Assembly (NCBI RefSeq): GCF_030247185.1 | Contig: NC_080572.1 | Location: 131,852,262-131,916,261 of the forward strand | Source of the DNA: Malaya genurostris | Taxonomy: Eukaryota; Arthropoda; Insecta; Diptera; Culicidae | Direction of reading: 5' to 3' | Length of the DNA stretch: 64,000 nt | Shown: piece after piece, positions 1 to 11,140 of the stretch | How positions within the stretch are numbered: position 1 is the first letter of the stretch | Layout of the letters: each line of letters opens with the position of its first letter | Program-made: the position numbers and the translations under genes | Notes under the pieces: generated by a model | Seen by the model: only the letters and a program-made list of their open reading frames with translations | What the model was told of the DNA's origin: nothing | Databases searched by the model: none

Positions 1-430
1 TCTCTGAGGGAGTGATAAGTTTTTGATTGTGAATATCTATTGTTGTATCTAATGAATCAACATAATTCTTGCGACATGCCATCGGAAATATGATCACAAT
101 TTTATGATAAAATTTTCAGTTTTGTGACATAGTCTCAAATAATTCAAAATTAAACTTTTCTGAAATGTTTGGTATAAACGAGTATCAAAGAGGATAATTC
201 ATAAGGCGCGTTTGCCTTTCTCGTATTTTTAAAGCTCATAGCTCAGTGATCTGTGAAAGGATTTATATAATCTAACTACCAATAGAATCGACTTTTTTCA
301 ATTTAAACTTGTACAGCAAAAGCATTGAAGTATTTCAATAGTACACTATTGAAAAACCTGTCTCTTTTGACCCATGTCAACACCAGCCAATCAGAACGCG
401 TTCTAAGGAAGAGAACAGAATATCTGCTGC
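1..430 (+). repeat. Family D repeat, copy 1 (histone-promoter-like spacer)
   Basis: This stretch matches 49985-50400 almost from end to end in the same orientation, so it is one copy of a dispersed repeat. It carries a CCAAT box at 387-391 inside the shared block CCAATCAGAACGCGTTCT, which resembles CCAAT elements of histone promoters. The other copy continues into a TATA box and a histone-like 3' stem-loop, whereas this copy diverges after about 420. It has no coding sequence. Bases 1-40 also serve as the uninterrupted version of the site that Family A disrupts at 48660-49984. The histone link is inference. Confidence 0.55.
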
Positions 431-518
431 TGTACAACAAATCGTTCGAGAAAAAAAGGAAAGTGATGAATCTCGCAGTGAGTTCCTCAATTCGGTCCTT
501 CTGAATGCTAGAAACGAA

Positions 519-715
519 ACCCTACACCATATTGATAGTTTCTTTCAATAAATTATGCAAATCCGAAATGAAATAATCGACATTAAAATTCTGTAAGCGG
601 CTATTTTTATAGCCGTTAGGACCGCCCATTAGTGAAAAAGCTACAAACGAGATCACATAAAAAAAATCTCTTAACAAAAATTGAATCAGTTTGGATTCTA
701 TCGCCACTGCGAGCA
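519..715 (-). repeat. Family F fragment, copy 1, with TATA-like site
   Basis: Read on the minus strand, this matches 39366-39480 on the plus strand over roughly 110 bases, including the shared block CGATTATTTCATTTCGGATT. A palindromic TATA-like CTATAAAAATAG lies at 601-612, preceded by GGGCGG. The open frame across it (about 61 codons) looks incidental. It might be a promoter fragment like the neighbouring histone-type repeat, but no gene is recognised. Confidence 0.35.
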
Positions 716-794
716 GACGTCATCTGCACAGCTAGTTTCGCTTTCGACAAGAGCGATTACGTCACAGCTGCCAGTCATTAGCATTGGGAAAAAC

Positions 795-3548
795 CTGTTC
801 TAATCCACCTAGTGGTGTAATGATGCCTTTCTCATGTACATATAATATTCTGGTATTCCATTCAAAATTTATCTCTTCGATTTTTAAAACAAACCAAGAG
901 ATTGTTTGTGCATTAATTAGTATAACATACAGAATAAAACAATGCTTTGATTGCGTGAGTCATTCACATTTTCACGAACCAAAGTCGGTTCGTGCGGCCA
1001 CCAACTAACATGACACATAAACTCTTCTAGTACGCACTCTAAATTACGATTTAAATGTTTGTTGTATCCGAAAATATTTTAAGTGACGGTGTACAATATT
1101 GAACACACTTTACCCAATACCTCCGGAACCGGAAGTCGGATCCGGATGAAATTCAGAAATTCCGTATGGGGCCACGAGAAATCGGTCAAACCATCGCTGA
1201 GAAAAGTGAGTGAGATCTATTTTGGTATATATGACCACTATTTCCGGTAATTCCGGAACCGGATACCGGGAACCAGAATAGCCGGAATCGGTTTGTTTAG
1301 TTGCCTACTGATAATGACTTTCGATTTGTGTGGTTTTGAGACCAGTTTAGAAATTTTTTTACGTTTTTTGTTTCGCCGGTTTAAATGACGGTGTACAATA
1401 TTGAACACACTTTACCCTATAATTCCGGAACCGGAAGTCGGATTCGGATGAAATTCAGGAATTCCATATGGGACAACGAGACCTTTTATTTGAATCTACT
1501 TTTGTGGAAATCAGTCAAACCATCACTGAGAAAAGTGAGTGAGATCTATTTTGGTATATATGACCACTATTTCCGGTAATTCCGGAACCGGATACCGGGA
1601 ACCAGGATAGCCGGAATCGATTTGTTTAGTTGCCTACCGATAATTACTTTCGATTTGTGTGGTTTTAAGACCAGTTTAGAAATTTTTTTTGTTATTTGTT
1701 CCGCTGGTTCAACACGGAAGGACCGATATTAGCTCTGCGCCTAATTCGTATTACTGTTTTTGAATTAGTTGATTTTAACAACAAAATTTCCAAAATAACT
1801 ATAAAATTAGTTTAAATTGAGAATTTACTTTGCTGAAAAAACTCTTATTTTTAGAGAATGTGTTTAGTTGGCGAATATTCTGGACACAAACCAGCAATAT
1901 TTCAATCCAGTACGAAATTCTCATTGACAACAAATTTTGTTATTAAAATCAGAAAATTTGTTTCTATTTATCTATCACCATCATTACTGAAGGACAGGAC
2001 AAAGAAAACAAAAATGGAATTGGTTTTATTAACAAGTTTATTAGCTGAAAACTCATGAGAAGTGTCAAAGCAAAACAATCCATTAAAAAGCTAAAAGGGA
2101 CAGTCTTGTTGAAACTGCTTGCAAATTGTTTAGATGTTTTTCGCATGTGTTACGATATATCCATATATAAATTTCTAAACCGATATGTAAAAATGACGTA
2201 AACTGTTAGTGGAAGGTGTATTTGTTCAGAATTTGTGCGCATTTGAAGCGATTGTATGTAATAATGTTTTTACGCGGAACAGTGAAGTGGGTTTCGAATG
2301 TTGCACTCCAATTATATATGTCAAATGATGTTTTTTGTATCTTCCAACCTTCTCGGCTACGCTGTCCGGTGTACTACTTGTATTCAGTTTTTGTTTTCGA
2401 GTGCTCAAAGAATTGAGTGCTCAAGCTATTGTGAAGATAAATTTTCAAAAAGAAGTTTATGTTTCGCTTATGTCTTTTTCTTCAATACAACATCGTATTT
2501 ATACCTGCCAATATAGAACAGATAATCGTGACTGAAACTTTTTTCGGTAGTCGTTTGCCATCTAGTGGCTAGTAGTCATCACGGTGTTAACGTTTTTTCG
2601 GTGACAGAGCGCCATATAGCTGCAAATGGCAGAAACCAGTTTAACCATTTATGTTGGTTGAAAACAACGTTTTATTTATCTAATTCAACTAAAAAATTAG
2701 TTGAATGGATATGAAGCGTGCCTTAGCTAGGAAATGACAGCACGTTTAATTGGTGAAATCAACTAAAAAAAATAGCCATTTCAACAAATATTTTCTTATT
2801 AAAGGAATAAGAATTAAAAAATCTAAATTAGCAAAAGTAAGATTTTTTTAGTTGTCTCAAAAAATAACTAACTAAAATCAGAAAATCAACTAATTTTTTC
2901 GCCAAAATGCTGATTTCGGTCTTTCCGTGAAGTGACGGTGTACAATATTGAACACACTTTACCCTATAATTCCGGAACCGGAAGTCGGATTCGGATGAAA
3001 TTCAGGAATTCCGAATGGGACCACAAGATCTTTCATTTAAATATAAATTTGTGGAAATCGGTCAAACCATCGCTGAGAAAAGTGATGACCACTATTTCCG
3101 GTACTTCCGGAACCGGATACCGGGAGCCAGGATAGCCGGAATCGGTTTGTTTAGTTGCCTACTGATAATGACTTTCGATTTGTGTGGTTTTGAGACCAGT
3201 TTAGAAATTTTTTACGTTTTTTGTTTCGCCGGTTTAGGTGACGGTGTACAATATTGAACACACTTTACCCTATAATTCCGGAACCGGAAGTCGGATCCGG
3301 ATTAAATTCAGGAATTACGTATGAGACCACGAGACCTTTCATTTGAATCTAAGTTTGTCAAAATCGGTTCAGCCATCTCCGAGAAAACCTAGTGAGATTA
3401 TTTGACACATACACACACATACATACACACACAGACATTGCTCAGCTCGATGAACTGAGTCGAATGGTATATGACACTTGGCCCTCCGGGCCAATTTTCA
3501 CTAGTCGGTTTTCCAAGTGATTGCATAACCTTTCCATATGAGAAATGC
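795..3548 (+). repeat. Family A element, copy A1, split by a TIR element
   Basis: Family A is the commonest repeat in the window. It starts CTGTTTTAATCCACCTAGTG (here CTGTTC) and ends ATATGAGAAAGGC (here GAGAAATGC), flanked by runs of A. The interior holds repeated modules of about 300 bp containing GACGGTGTACAATATTGAAC and CCGGAACCGGAAGTCGGAT. Near the 3' end come a CA-rich stretch and an ACTGAGTCGAATGGTATATG block. Short conserved-looking frames across the modules are by-products of repeat similarity. No transposase or RT is present, so it appears non-autonomous. The 1713-2929 segment is a separate insertion. Confidence 0.7.
1713..2929. mobile_element. 1.2-kb TIR element inserted in Family A copy A1
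   Basis: It starts CACGGAAGGACCGATATTAG and ends with the near-inverse CTGATTTCGGTCTTTCCGTG, giving terminal inverted repeats of about 20 bp. It is flanked by AA on both sides, within the Family A context GGTTYAAGTGACGG. The sub-terminal regions are rich in TTAGTTGATTTT-like words on both sides. Only short frames are present and no transposase was recognised, so this is a non-autonomous DNA transposon of undetermined superfamily. Confidence 0.6.
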
Positions 3549-3554
3549 AAAAAA

Positions 3555-3645
3555 AACAACGGTGGAAAGCATTACACAAAACCAGCCGTTCTAATGGCTC
3601 TAAAAGTTTTCTTAAGAACTATTAGGATTTGTTGTTCGCAAATCG
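3555..3645 (+). pseudogene. Possible histone H4 pseudogene fragment
   Basis: One frame reads ...HYTKPAVLMALKVFLRTIR. H4 contains ITKPAIRRLA and later LKVFLENVIRD, so the two matching blocks are in the right order and frame with the middle deleted. The DNA match is visible as well (CATTAC..AAACCAGCC and AAAGTTTTCTT). A related, further decayed copy lies at 4970-5050, downstream of a TATA box and upstream of a histone-like 3' stem-loop. The assignment is by eye and tentative; a chance match to a short stretch cannot be excluded. Confidence 0.4.
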
Positions 3646-3885
3646 AAGGTAATTATCCTCAGTTTAGTGCAAATCAAGAACAGTTTGGTTAGATTTGTGC
3701 ACTTTTCGCTGTGTGAAATTCACAGTAATCGAGATCAAGTGAAGCTTTCTTTGTTGTTGCGAAAAATGTGAAAAAGGGGAATGTTTGCATAATTCATACA
3801 ATTGATATTCAGAAGTGTTAAGGAACATGTCAGTTGTTTTCTTATTCACGACATCCAGTTATGTCTCTAACATTACCCACCCGCC
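3646..3885 (+). repeat. Family B spacer (histone 3'-flank-like), copy 1
   Basis: It shares with 5335-5510, 23975-24205 (inverted) and 61096-61260 a block that runs from a TTCAAATTCTAGT-like stretch through GATATTCGGAAGTGTTAAGG to CACGACATCCAGTTATGTCT. Other copies start at a histone-like stem-loop, so it is interpreted as 3' spacer of a histone repeat unit. No coding sequence. Confidence 0.45.
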
Positions 3886-4184
3886 TTATTTATAAAGTGC
3901 GATGAATCTTTCGATATTTGTGCCTGGTCGTGTCATCGAAGTAAAATACACCGTAATATAAATACGTGGCAGTCTTGTTTCGAGTGGAATCAATACCGCG
4001 GTTAGTGAAAGCAGCAACATTAACCTGAGTAATTTCAACGTTAGTAGTCAACTAAACCGGCATCACAAGTGAATTTCATCTTCATCAGGTAAATAAATAA
4101 TAAGATCGAAGAGACCCCTAGAGATAATTAGTAAAAGAAATCAATGAAGCAATTTTCGAATAACAACTAATCAAACGTGTTGAA

Positions 4185-4364
4185 ATGGACAGAAAGGAAC
4201 TAAAGGAGTTCCTAGAATATTTAGACGATATAAAAAAGGGTAAAAGTTTATTTTACTCTCTTCCTTCATTACAGATGAAAGACCCTTTCTGGGACAATAT
4301 CGAGTTGTGGGAATTGATTGATGATTTCCTGCAAGAAGTCCTTAACAGTCGAAGACGCGGCTAG
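4185..4364 (+). CDS. Small 59-codon ORF of unknown function
   Basis: An ATG at 4185 opens a 59-codon frame ending TAG at 4362-4364. The product is strongly acidic and likely helical (starts MDRKELKEFLEYLDDIKKGK, later WELIDDFLQEVL). Upstream, at about 3955, is TATAAATAC followed 20-30 bases later by GCAGTCTTG, an arrangement like a TATA box plus initiator. A GT donor-like CAGGTAAATA sits at 4087. It could be the start of a small host gene or the first coding piece of a retroelement. No family is recognised and the frame may be non-coding. Confidence 0.25.
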   Translation: MDRKELKEFLEYLDDIKKGKSLFYSLPSLQMKDPFWDNIELWELIDDFLQEVLNSRRRG

Positions 4365-4378
4365 CGCTGTAGATATAT

Positions 4379-4985
4379 TCCTTTTGTCGTGAATACGACT
4401 TACTTTACTATGGGGTGCCTTTTCAAAATTAGCCATATGGAAGAATTGGCAGAACTTTATCGTGAATATCTCGACTTGTATTAATGGTAGCAACACAATT
4501 CTTTCACCATTTCATCAAATATATGATCAGGAATTGAGGATAATATTTTGAACAGTGTGAGATAACAAGCAACTCAAAAATTAAGTTTTCTCTTAACAAG
4601 CAACTCTTTACTTTTGCTTGGCTTTTTCGCGCAAGGACGACGATTTTGAGGTAGTTAGGCACATATCTTCATCTGAATGCGTATAAAAGGTAAACCGTGG
4701 TCGAAAATCGATCATTTCTTCTTGTCTGTTGGACGGAAGCAGACGTTGGACGGAAGCAGCTTCGGAGAGTGCACCTTCTGCGTGGTTAAAAACATCAAAC
4801 GCTCAGGTCGCAACTCTCATTTGGACTTCAGCCGTCAGGTGGAGCAGTAGTCAATGAGAGCAGACCTTTTGCGTTGTACAAAACCTCAAACGCTCAGGTC
4901 GCAGAGCCAGTTTCCCTTCGAAGAAGATCGATTACATCATCCTATTGGTGGTCGTTTGCATACAACGGGAAATGGACAACAATGT
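4379..4985 (+). repeat. Family C unit: histone-type promoter and decayed leader
   Basis: The segment 4385-4740 matches the reverse strand of 25500-25872 over about 360 bp, so it is one arm of a dispersed inverted pair. It holds a TATA box (TATAAAAG, 4682-4689) and then GATCATTTC at the expected start site. Downstream, AAACGCTCAGGTCGCA occurs twice (about 4790 and 4890), the same word that punctuates the tandem array at 24.6-25.5 kb. The promoter-to-stem-loop distance (4682 to 5236) equals one histone gene. The coding sequence itself is too decayed to name from this part. Confidence 0.5.
4682..4689 (+). promoter_or_regulatory. TATA box of histone-type unit
   Basis: TATAAAAG preceded by GAATGCG. 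The same promoter block occurs inverted at 25551-25558, and a related one lies at 16319-16326 on the minus strand. Confidence 0.5.
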
Positions 4986-5085
4986 GGAACATTATGCAAA
5001 ATCAGCCTTTCTAATGGCTTTAAATGTTACCTAAAGATCTATGAAGATTGCTTCTTTGTAGATCAAAAATTAAAATAAGCAGTGC
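4960..5085 (+). pseudogene. Decayed possible histone H4 remnant
   Basis: The block GACAAC...CATTATGCAAAATCAGCC...GGCTTTAAATG parallels 3555-3645 and, more faintly, the H4 codons for DNIQGITKPAIRRLA. ATCTATGAAGA downstream could correspond to the H4 word IYEE. Stops and frame changes are frequent. The case rests mainly on position: a TATA box about 280 bp upstream and a histone-like stem-loop about 150 bp downstream. It is tentative. Confidence 0.35.
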
Positions 5086-5235
5086 AGTGCAAATCTAAGA
5101 TAATATGATCAGTTTTTTTTGTGCAATTTTGAAAGTTCTAAATTCGCAACAGTGTTCAAAATCGTTTATATAAAATCAGTGTTTAATATCTTAGAAAATT
5201 ATACAATTTGGCCGTTTAAGCAAGCCTTCATAAGA

Positions 5236-5251
5236 GGTTCTTTCCAAAACC
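5236..5251 (+). terminator. Degenerate histone-type 3' stem-loop
   Basis: GGTTCT-TTCC-AAAACC followed by ACCAA has the 6-bp stem, 4-base loop and downstream context of histone mRNA 3' ends, with one mismatched pair. A better-preserved relative lies at 59115-59130. Family B spacer follows to 5510. Confidence 0.5.
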
Positions 5252-5510
5252 ACCAATATTTTATCATAAAGACTATACTGGTTATTTTGTAATATTTGTG
5301 TGTCAGAATGTTTGATGTAACTAATCTGTGCTGTAGTTTGGGTGTATCGTTTCAAATTCTAGTAGTGTAAAAGGGAAAAACTTGCACAATTAACACAATT
5401 GATCAACTAATTGATATTCGGAAGTATAACTAAAGAGTGCCAGTTTTATTCGTATTCACGATATCCAGTTATGTCTCTGACATTACACACCTGTACTTTT
5501 TTACTCCAGA
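5252..5510 (+). repeat. Family B spacer, copy 2
   Basis: It contains ACTATACTGGTTATTT, CAGAATGTTTGATGTAAC, TTGATATTCGGAAGT and ATCCAGTTATGTCTCTGACA in order, as in the copies at 59131-59225, 61096-61260 and 23975-24205. It follows a histone-like stem-loop directly. Confidence 0.5.
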
Positions 5511-5530
5511 TTATTTCAGTTCGTTGTACT

Positions 5531-5681
5531 ATGGGGAAAGGTCCATCAAAAGAAACAAACCATTCTGGTAACACCAATATTTAAATTAATGAACATATTG
5601 AGCAGTCTACTGCGAGTCACCAAGATAACGAGCTCAAATTGTTGATTATAATCGCAATTTTGACAATCTTACTTCTATTAA
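5531..5681 (+). pseudogene. Short accessory ORF upstream of gypsy gag
   Basis: ATG at 5531 starts MGKGPSKETNHSG. The frame hits a stop after about 17 codons, but past that stop it continues into a hydrophobic run (LLIIIAILTILLLLK). Some mdg1/412-like Ty3 elements have a small ORF of this general form before gag. It marks the start of the internal region of the gypsy element that follows. Assignment by position and by the M-G start plus hydrophobic tail; moderate to low confidence. Confidence 0.35.
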
Positions 5682-5832
5682 AAATACATTAAATAATGAA
5701 AAAACACTGGACCAAGAAAGGATTTAAAACAGCACAAACCATAAACTGAATCGCTTAAAAATCGCACAAATACTGTTTAAATTAAAATATATACATAAAT
5801 ATTATAATTTTATCACTTTAGTAGCTGACTAA

Positions 5833-6939
5833 ATGCCTAGGACAATATAGCAACTACACGAAGAAATAAAAATACTTGTAACTATAAATAATAACTTAAG
5901 AAAATCAATCAACAAAAAAATCAAAACAGAAACTCTAACAACAAAATTAAACTATGCCAACGCGTTATATGCTCAAATCGAAAGCAATCTGCTAGAAAAC
6001 GAAGACTCATTATCAAACTCAGAATTAACATTTCTCGTTAAAGCAGCAAAAACTGCAATTAAAGACATCCGTACTACAGTAACCTCGAAAATACAAGAAC
6101 AATTAACTGACGAGAAGAGAGATACGGACTCCAAAATGACAAACACAACACCAGCAGTCTTTGACATCCGCCAGGCAACGGCGTTAGTACAAATGTACGA
6201 CGGCACGCCGTTAGTATTGGATGCCTTCATAGACTCAGTAAATCTAATATTAGAAATTAATACAGCGGAACACTTGCCAATGGCAACAAAATTTATAAAA
6301 ACACGTCTATCAGGTAAAGCAAGATTGGGCCTACCTGATAATGTAAGTAATATAAACGAGCTAATAAAAAACGTCAAATCGAGGTGTATGGACATTTCAA
6401 AACCCGAAAACATAATTGCAAAACTAAAAGCCACCCGACAGAGTGGACCAATAACAAAATTTTGCGAGGAAAATCTAACTACTTCACTCGAGCATGTCTA
6501 CATTAAACAAGGAATACCCCCTGAGGTAGCAAAAACAATAACCACCAAAGCGGGCCTAAATACCCTTGTATCAGGAATAAACCAACCTGAAACAAAAACA
6601 ATATTAAAAGCAGGAAACTTCCACTCAATAAAGGAAGCTATCCAAAAAGCACAAGAAAATTTGACCGAAAATACAACCACCGCGCAAGTCTTAACCACGC
6701 GAGCTAGGCAAAATCATAATAACTTCAAAAACTATAACCGTTTCTCTAGAGTTAACGGGAGGAATTTCTCCACCCAAAGCAATTATAGCGCAAATCAACG
6801 CTATAACGAACCGCACCGTATTTACAACAACAATAACCAATTCCACACTAACAGATCTGAACACTCAAACAGCTCAAATTACTCATACTATAACAATAAT
6901 AACCGAGGCCGTGGACATTACCAACCTCAACAAACTTGA
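5833..6939 (+). pseudogene. gag: Ty3/gypsy retrotransposon Gag (one premature stop)
   Basis: The frame from ATG 5833 is open to 6939 except for a TAG at 5848-5850. It encodes a structural Gag of about 367 residues. The central part has the mdg1/gypsy Gag pattern: LVQMYDGTPLVLDAFIDSV, then TRLSGKARLGLPDN and ENIIAKLKATRQSG. The C-terminus is rich in Asn, Arg and Gly (GRGH..QPQQT) and has no CCHC knuckle, so RNA binding would rest on the basic Asn-rich tail. It is followed by an overlapping pol frame. The first stop means only an internal start (for example 6136) could make protein. It would package the element's RNA in cytoplasmic particles. Confidence 0.75.
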
Positions 6940-9140
6940 CTCGGTCAAGTCGATTTCAGCACAATCGGCAGAATGTCTTTGTAGCAGGCTCCGAGCCATT
7001 ACCGTATATACATCCAATGCAAATGCAAACAGCTGCGCCGGTCAATGCACCGAGCGAGCGGCAACAACTGCAACAGCAGAACCAGCCGACGCAAAATCAT
7101 TTTTTGGGCAAATGTGTTGACTTTAAATCTAAGCGCTTCTAACTTCATTAAGGTCGGAGTACGAATGACTAACTCAATTTGTACATTACTGATAGATTCC
7201 GGAGCAGATATTTCAATTTTTAAAGCAAATAGAATAATACCTAACCAAATTGTGAATAGAAATGTAAGAACAAAACTAACTGGAATAACAGATGGGGAAA
7301 TAGAAACTACCGCAATAACCGAAACAGAACTAATGATCGGACATAATGTAACCACTAGACATCATTTTCATTTAGTTGGACCAGATTTTCCTATTCAAAC
7401 AGACAGCATATTGGGCAGAGACTTTTTCATCTCCCACAAATGCCAGATCGGTTATGAATACTGGTTAATAAATTTTAGTATAAATAATATAAATGTATCT
7501 ATACCAATAAAAGATAAAGTAAATGAAAATTATATTATTCCACAACGAAGCGAAGTGATTAGAAAATTAAACAATCAAACTGTAACAGAAGACATGGTAA
7601 TCTTTTCGCAGGAAGTTGAATCAGGAGTTTTCTGTGGAAACACTATCATATCCCCACAAAACCCTTATATAAAAATCATGAACACAGGAAAATCACCTGT
7701 AAATATATCCAACTTTGAATTTACACCTGAAATGGAACCCTTAGCGAATTACAACATAATGAAATTTAACAATAACCCCCTGAACGATACAAGAAACCAT
7801 AAACTATTGAACAAAAACAAAATAGACATGAACAACATACCTACGTACGCACAAAAGGAATTAAAGAATCTAATATTGAAATATACAGATATATTCTCTA
7901 CCCCAAGGGTTCTTGACGACCAATAACTTTTATAACCAAAATATCAACCTAAACGATACCGTTCCAGTCTACATTCCTAACTACAAAACGATTCATTCAC
8001 AACACGACGAAATAGAAACACAAGTCAATAAAATGCTGAACGACAAAATTATAGAACCTTCTATATTCTAATAGCCCCATTCTCCTAGTACCAAAAAAAT
8101 CAAACGACGCAACAGGAAAATGGAGACTTGTGGTAGATTTTAGACAACCAAACAAAAAAATACTAGCAGACAAATTTCCTTTACCAAGAATTGATACAAT
8201 TTTGGGTCAACTTGGTAGAGCAAAATATTTTTCGACACTAGATTTAATGCCAGGATTTCACCAAATACCTTTAGAAAATAACTTAAGAAAATTTACAGCC
8301 TTTTCAACACAAAGGGGACACTACCAATTCACACGTTCACCTTTCGGACTAAATATTAGCCCAAACAGTTTCCAAAGAATGATGACGATTGCCATGGCTG
8401 GACTTACACCAGAACACGTATTCGTTTACATTGACGATATAATAGTAATAGGATGTTCCATCCAACACCATTTACAAAATTTAACAAAAGTTTTCGAAAG
8501 AATTAGAAAATACAACTTAAAATTAAACCCAAACAAATGTAAATTTTTTAATTCTGAAGTGACATATCTAGGGCATAAAATTACAGATAAAGGAATATTA
8601 CCTGATAGTACAAAATACGACGCCATCTGCAACTATCCGATACCGAAAAACAGCGACGACACTAGACGATTTGTAGCTTTCTGCAATTATTACCGTGAAT
8701 TCGTACCAAATTTCGCAACAATAGCACATCCTCTCAATCAACTCCTTAAGAAAAACAAACAATTCGTTTGTACTAATGAATGCCAAAACGCTTTTAACAC
8801 ATTAAAACTATACTTAATGTCACCTAAACTACTTCAATACCCAGACTTCACACTACCCTTTATACTCACAACCGACCCTTCAGACGTAGGTTGCGGAGCT
8901 GTACTTTCTCAAATCAGAAACGGAAACGACTTACCTATAGCTTTTGCGAGCAAAAGTTTTACCCCGAAAGAAAAGAATAAATAGAATCAACAATACTAAA
9001 GGAACTGACAGGAATACACTGGGGCATAAATTATTTTAAGCCTTACCCATACGGAAGAAAATTCACGCTCAAGACAGACCATCGACCCCTAGTATATCTA
9101 TTTGAAAAACCAAGGAACAGAAGAATAAAGAAAATAATCG
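6936..9140 (+). pseudogene. pol: Ty3/gypsy Pol: protease, RT, start of RNase H (frameshifted)
   Basis: Three frames together give a degraded Pol. Protease: LLIDSGADISIFK, with the catalytic DSGA at 7195-7206. Reverse transcriptase: VDFRQPNKK, FSTLDLMPGFHQI, RSPFGLNISPNSF and FVYIDDIIVIG, with the YIDD box at 8427-8438. RNase H: LTTDPSDVGCGAVLSQ, and after a stop at 8982, LKTDHRPLVYLF. Breaks are a frame change near 7100, a stop at 7924 with continuation in another frame, a shift near 8070 and the 8982 stop. Similarity ends at about 9140, where R1 LINE sequence begins, so the integrase and 3' LTR are missing. This is a dead element. Confidence 0.85.
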
Positions 9141-9144
9141 GCCC

Positions 9145-9760
9145 CTAGGCAGAGGAAAAAGAGTGATGCACTGATCGTCGAAGTAAACGACAAGACGACG
9201 TATGCAGCGCTCCTTATGAAAATGAGGAAGGACCCGTAGCTAAAAGAGTTATGTGAAAACGTGATAAAGACCAGGCGCACTCAAAAAGGAGAGTTGCTGT
9301 TCAATCTCAAGAAGGATAATTCGGTTCCGGGAGCTCATTGCGAACTCCTTGGGCAGCGAGATCACCGTAAGAGCTCTTTCACAGGAGGCAGTGGTAGAGG
9401 TCAAGGATTTGGATGAGTTCACCACTAAGGAAGAGTTGAGAGACGCATTGACCGAGCAGTGCAACTTGGAAGTACCGGTGACAATCCGAATCAGGAGATC
9501 GTTTGCGGGTACCCAGATGACAGCAATCCGACTACCAGTAGATGCGGCCACCAACGGTGTGCTCGCTGCGACTGGCTCCTCGAGTCACCAAGAAAATGGA
9601 GTGGTGTTTCAAGTTCATGGAGTTTGGTCCAGATAGGTCAAAAAGGTGCTGGAATTGTGGCGAAAACGAACACGTTGCTCGATACTGCACGAAGTAACTC
9701 AAATGCATGCTGTGCAAGTCGGAGGAAAGAAATGGCCATCCGACTGGAGGCTATAAATGC
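9145..9760 (+). pseudogene. R1-clade LINE ORF1 (Gag-like), C-terminal part
   Basis: A frame at 9349-9636 encodes EITVRALSQEAVVEVKDLDE followed by an RRM-like strand pattern. In another frame, 9647-9690 encodes the zinc knuckle CWNCGENEHVARYC (CX2CX4HX4C), and a second Cys cluster (CMLCKSEERNGH) follows. Knuckles of this kind are typical of R1-clade ORF1 proteins, which bind LINE RNA. Several frameshifts separate the pieces. The 5' end abuts the truncated gypsy element, so the N-terminal half is absent. Confidence 0.7.
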
Positions 9761-9792
9761 CCGGCCTACAAACAGACGAAGGTAGGCCAACA

Positions 9793-10560
9793 ATGATGCA
9801 GATAACGCAAATTAATCTGAATCATTGCGACATCGAACAGCAACTGTTGTGGCAGTCGACAACGGAGACAAAATATGATCTTGGGATCATCGCAGAGCCG
9901 TATCGGGTTCCTCCTGAGAACAGCAATTGGGTAGCGGATGTTGCTGGAATGGCAGTTACACAAGTTATGGGCAGATTCCCTATACAAGAAGTGGTGGAGA
10001 ACTCTTACGAAGGATTCGTGATCGCTAAAGTTACGGGGTCCTAGTATGTAGCTGCTATGCACATACAAGATAGACGTAGGAGCAATAAAACCGAATGTTG
10101 GATGCACTCACCGACACGCTGGTTGGACGTAGGCCAGTAGTCATCGGTGGCGATTTCAATGAATGGGCTGCTGAGTGGGGCAGCTGGCTACTTGAAACTC
10201 TGGCGAAGTGTGATGTAAAGCTGTGCAATGTAGGAACAGTCAGTACATTCCGCAGAACTTACGATTCGATAAGGAGACTTTTATCGAGGCACTTCGGCCA
10301 AACAGCGATACGGCAAACTTCGACCCAAGGTATTTGGCAGAAGCGTTACTAACGGCTTATGATGCAGCAATACCAAGGAAAATTGAACAAAGTAACGGTA
10401 GACGGCCAGCGTACTGGTGGAATGCGACGCTCAGTACCCTCTGTGCGACTGCCTTAAAAGGAGCTATCTTGCAGAGCAAGGCGAACTGTTACAAGGGGCT
10501 ATATCAGAGAGCCGACCGTAACAACACATATTATAGCGCAGAGCAACAGCAGTCGCAATT
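9793..10560 (+). pseudogene. R1-clade LINE ORF2, endonuclease domain only
   Basis: The frame from ATG 9793 encodes an APE-type endonuclease start (QINLNHCDIEQQLLWQ, DLGIIAEPYRVP). After a break, a second frame reads LVGRRPVVIGGDFNEWAAEWG, with the GDFN catalytic motif. This enzyme would nick the target site for target-primed reverse transcription. Beyond about 10350 only short pieces remain, and at about 10560 the sequence jumps to the LINE 3' UTR, so the entire RT domain has been deleted. Confidence 0.75.
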
Positions 10561-10562
10561 AC

Positions 10563-11140
10563 CGCCGGTATCATCTGGGCGCCAATGAACCGGAAGCGTT
10601 CCTCCAACCCGAATCGCTCCTGCCGATCAATCCGTTCACGGGTATCGGAAGCGACGGTTACGGGAAAACTTCCATCGTCGGGGTAGGGTAGATCCTTCGT
10701 TGGGGACTAGCCGAGTAGAAACCACAGCAGCGGAAACCGGAATCACCGGATCGACCCTAGCACTCCATCTCCAATCATTCTCCAACCGGAATCACTGAAC
10801 CGACTCAGGCACCCTGCTTTCTAACCGTTCACGGGTTTCGGGAACGTCGGTCCGGGGAAACTTCCATCATCGGGGAACTTTTCCGTCGGTGTAGGCTAGA
10901 TCCATCATCGGGGATGAGCCGAGTAGTTCACGACGTAGACCAGTCCTGGGTAGTCGAGGCGCCAGCGAACCAAGAGAAATGGTTCTTCAGCGCAGCCCCC
11001 TGCCGAAGTAATACCATATGGTAGTCCCGGCAGGAAAAGAGGAACGAAGCTTAGGAGGTGTTTTAGTTCGGGTTCGACTCCCACATACCAAGTTCACTTA
11101 TGTTAAGGTAGCTTGATGATACAGCGATTTCACCTCCTAT
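10563..11140 (+). mobile_element. R1-clade LINE 3' UTR
   Basis: GC-rich sequence with repeated words such as CCGTTCACGGGT, TCCGGGGAAACTTCC, GTCGGTGTAG and ACGACGTAGACCAG. Related blocks follow R1 coding sequence at 21880-22165 and, inverted, at 61600-62160. It ends TTTCACCTCCTATAAAAAAA, a LINE-like tail, which a Family A 3' fragment follows directly. It is non-coding. The join to endonuclease sequence at 10560 shows the element is internally deleted. Confidence 0.65.

Noticed and set aside
5531..9140. Endogenous retrovirus with envelope
   Set aside because: Only Gag and Pol parts are present and the element ends in RNase H. No envelope frame was seen, so it is called a Ty3/gypsy retrotransposon.
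10563..11140. GC-rich island with its own gene
   Set aside because: The same GC-rich words follow R1 coding sequence elsewhere in the window, so it is LINE 3' UTR.
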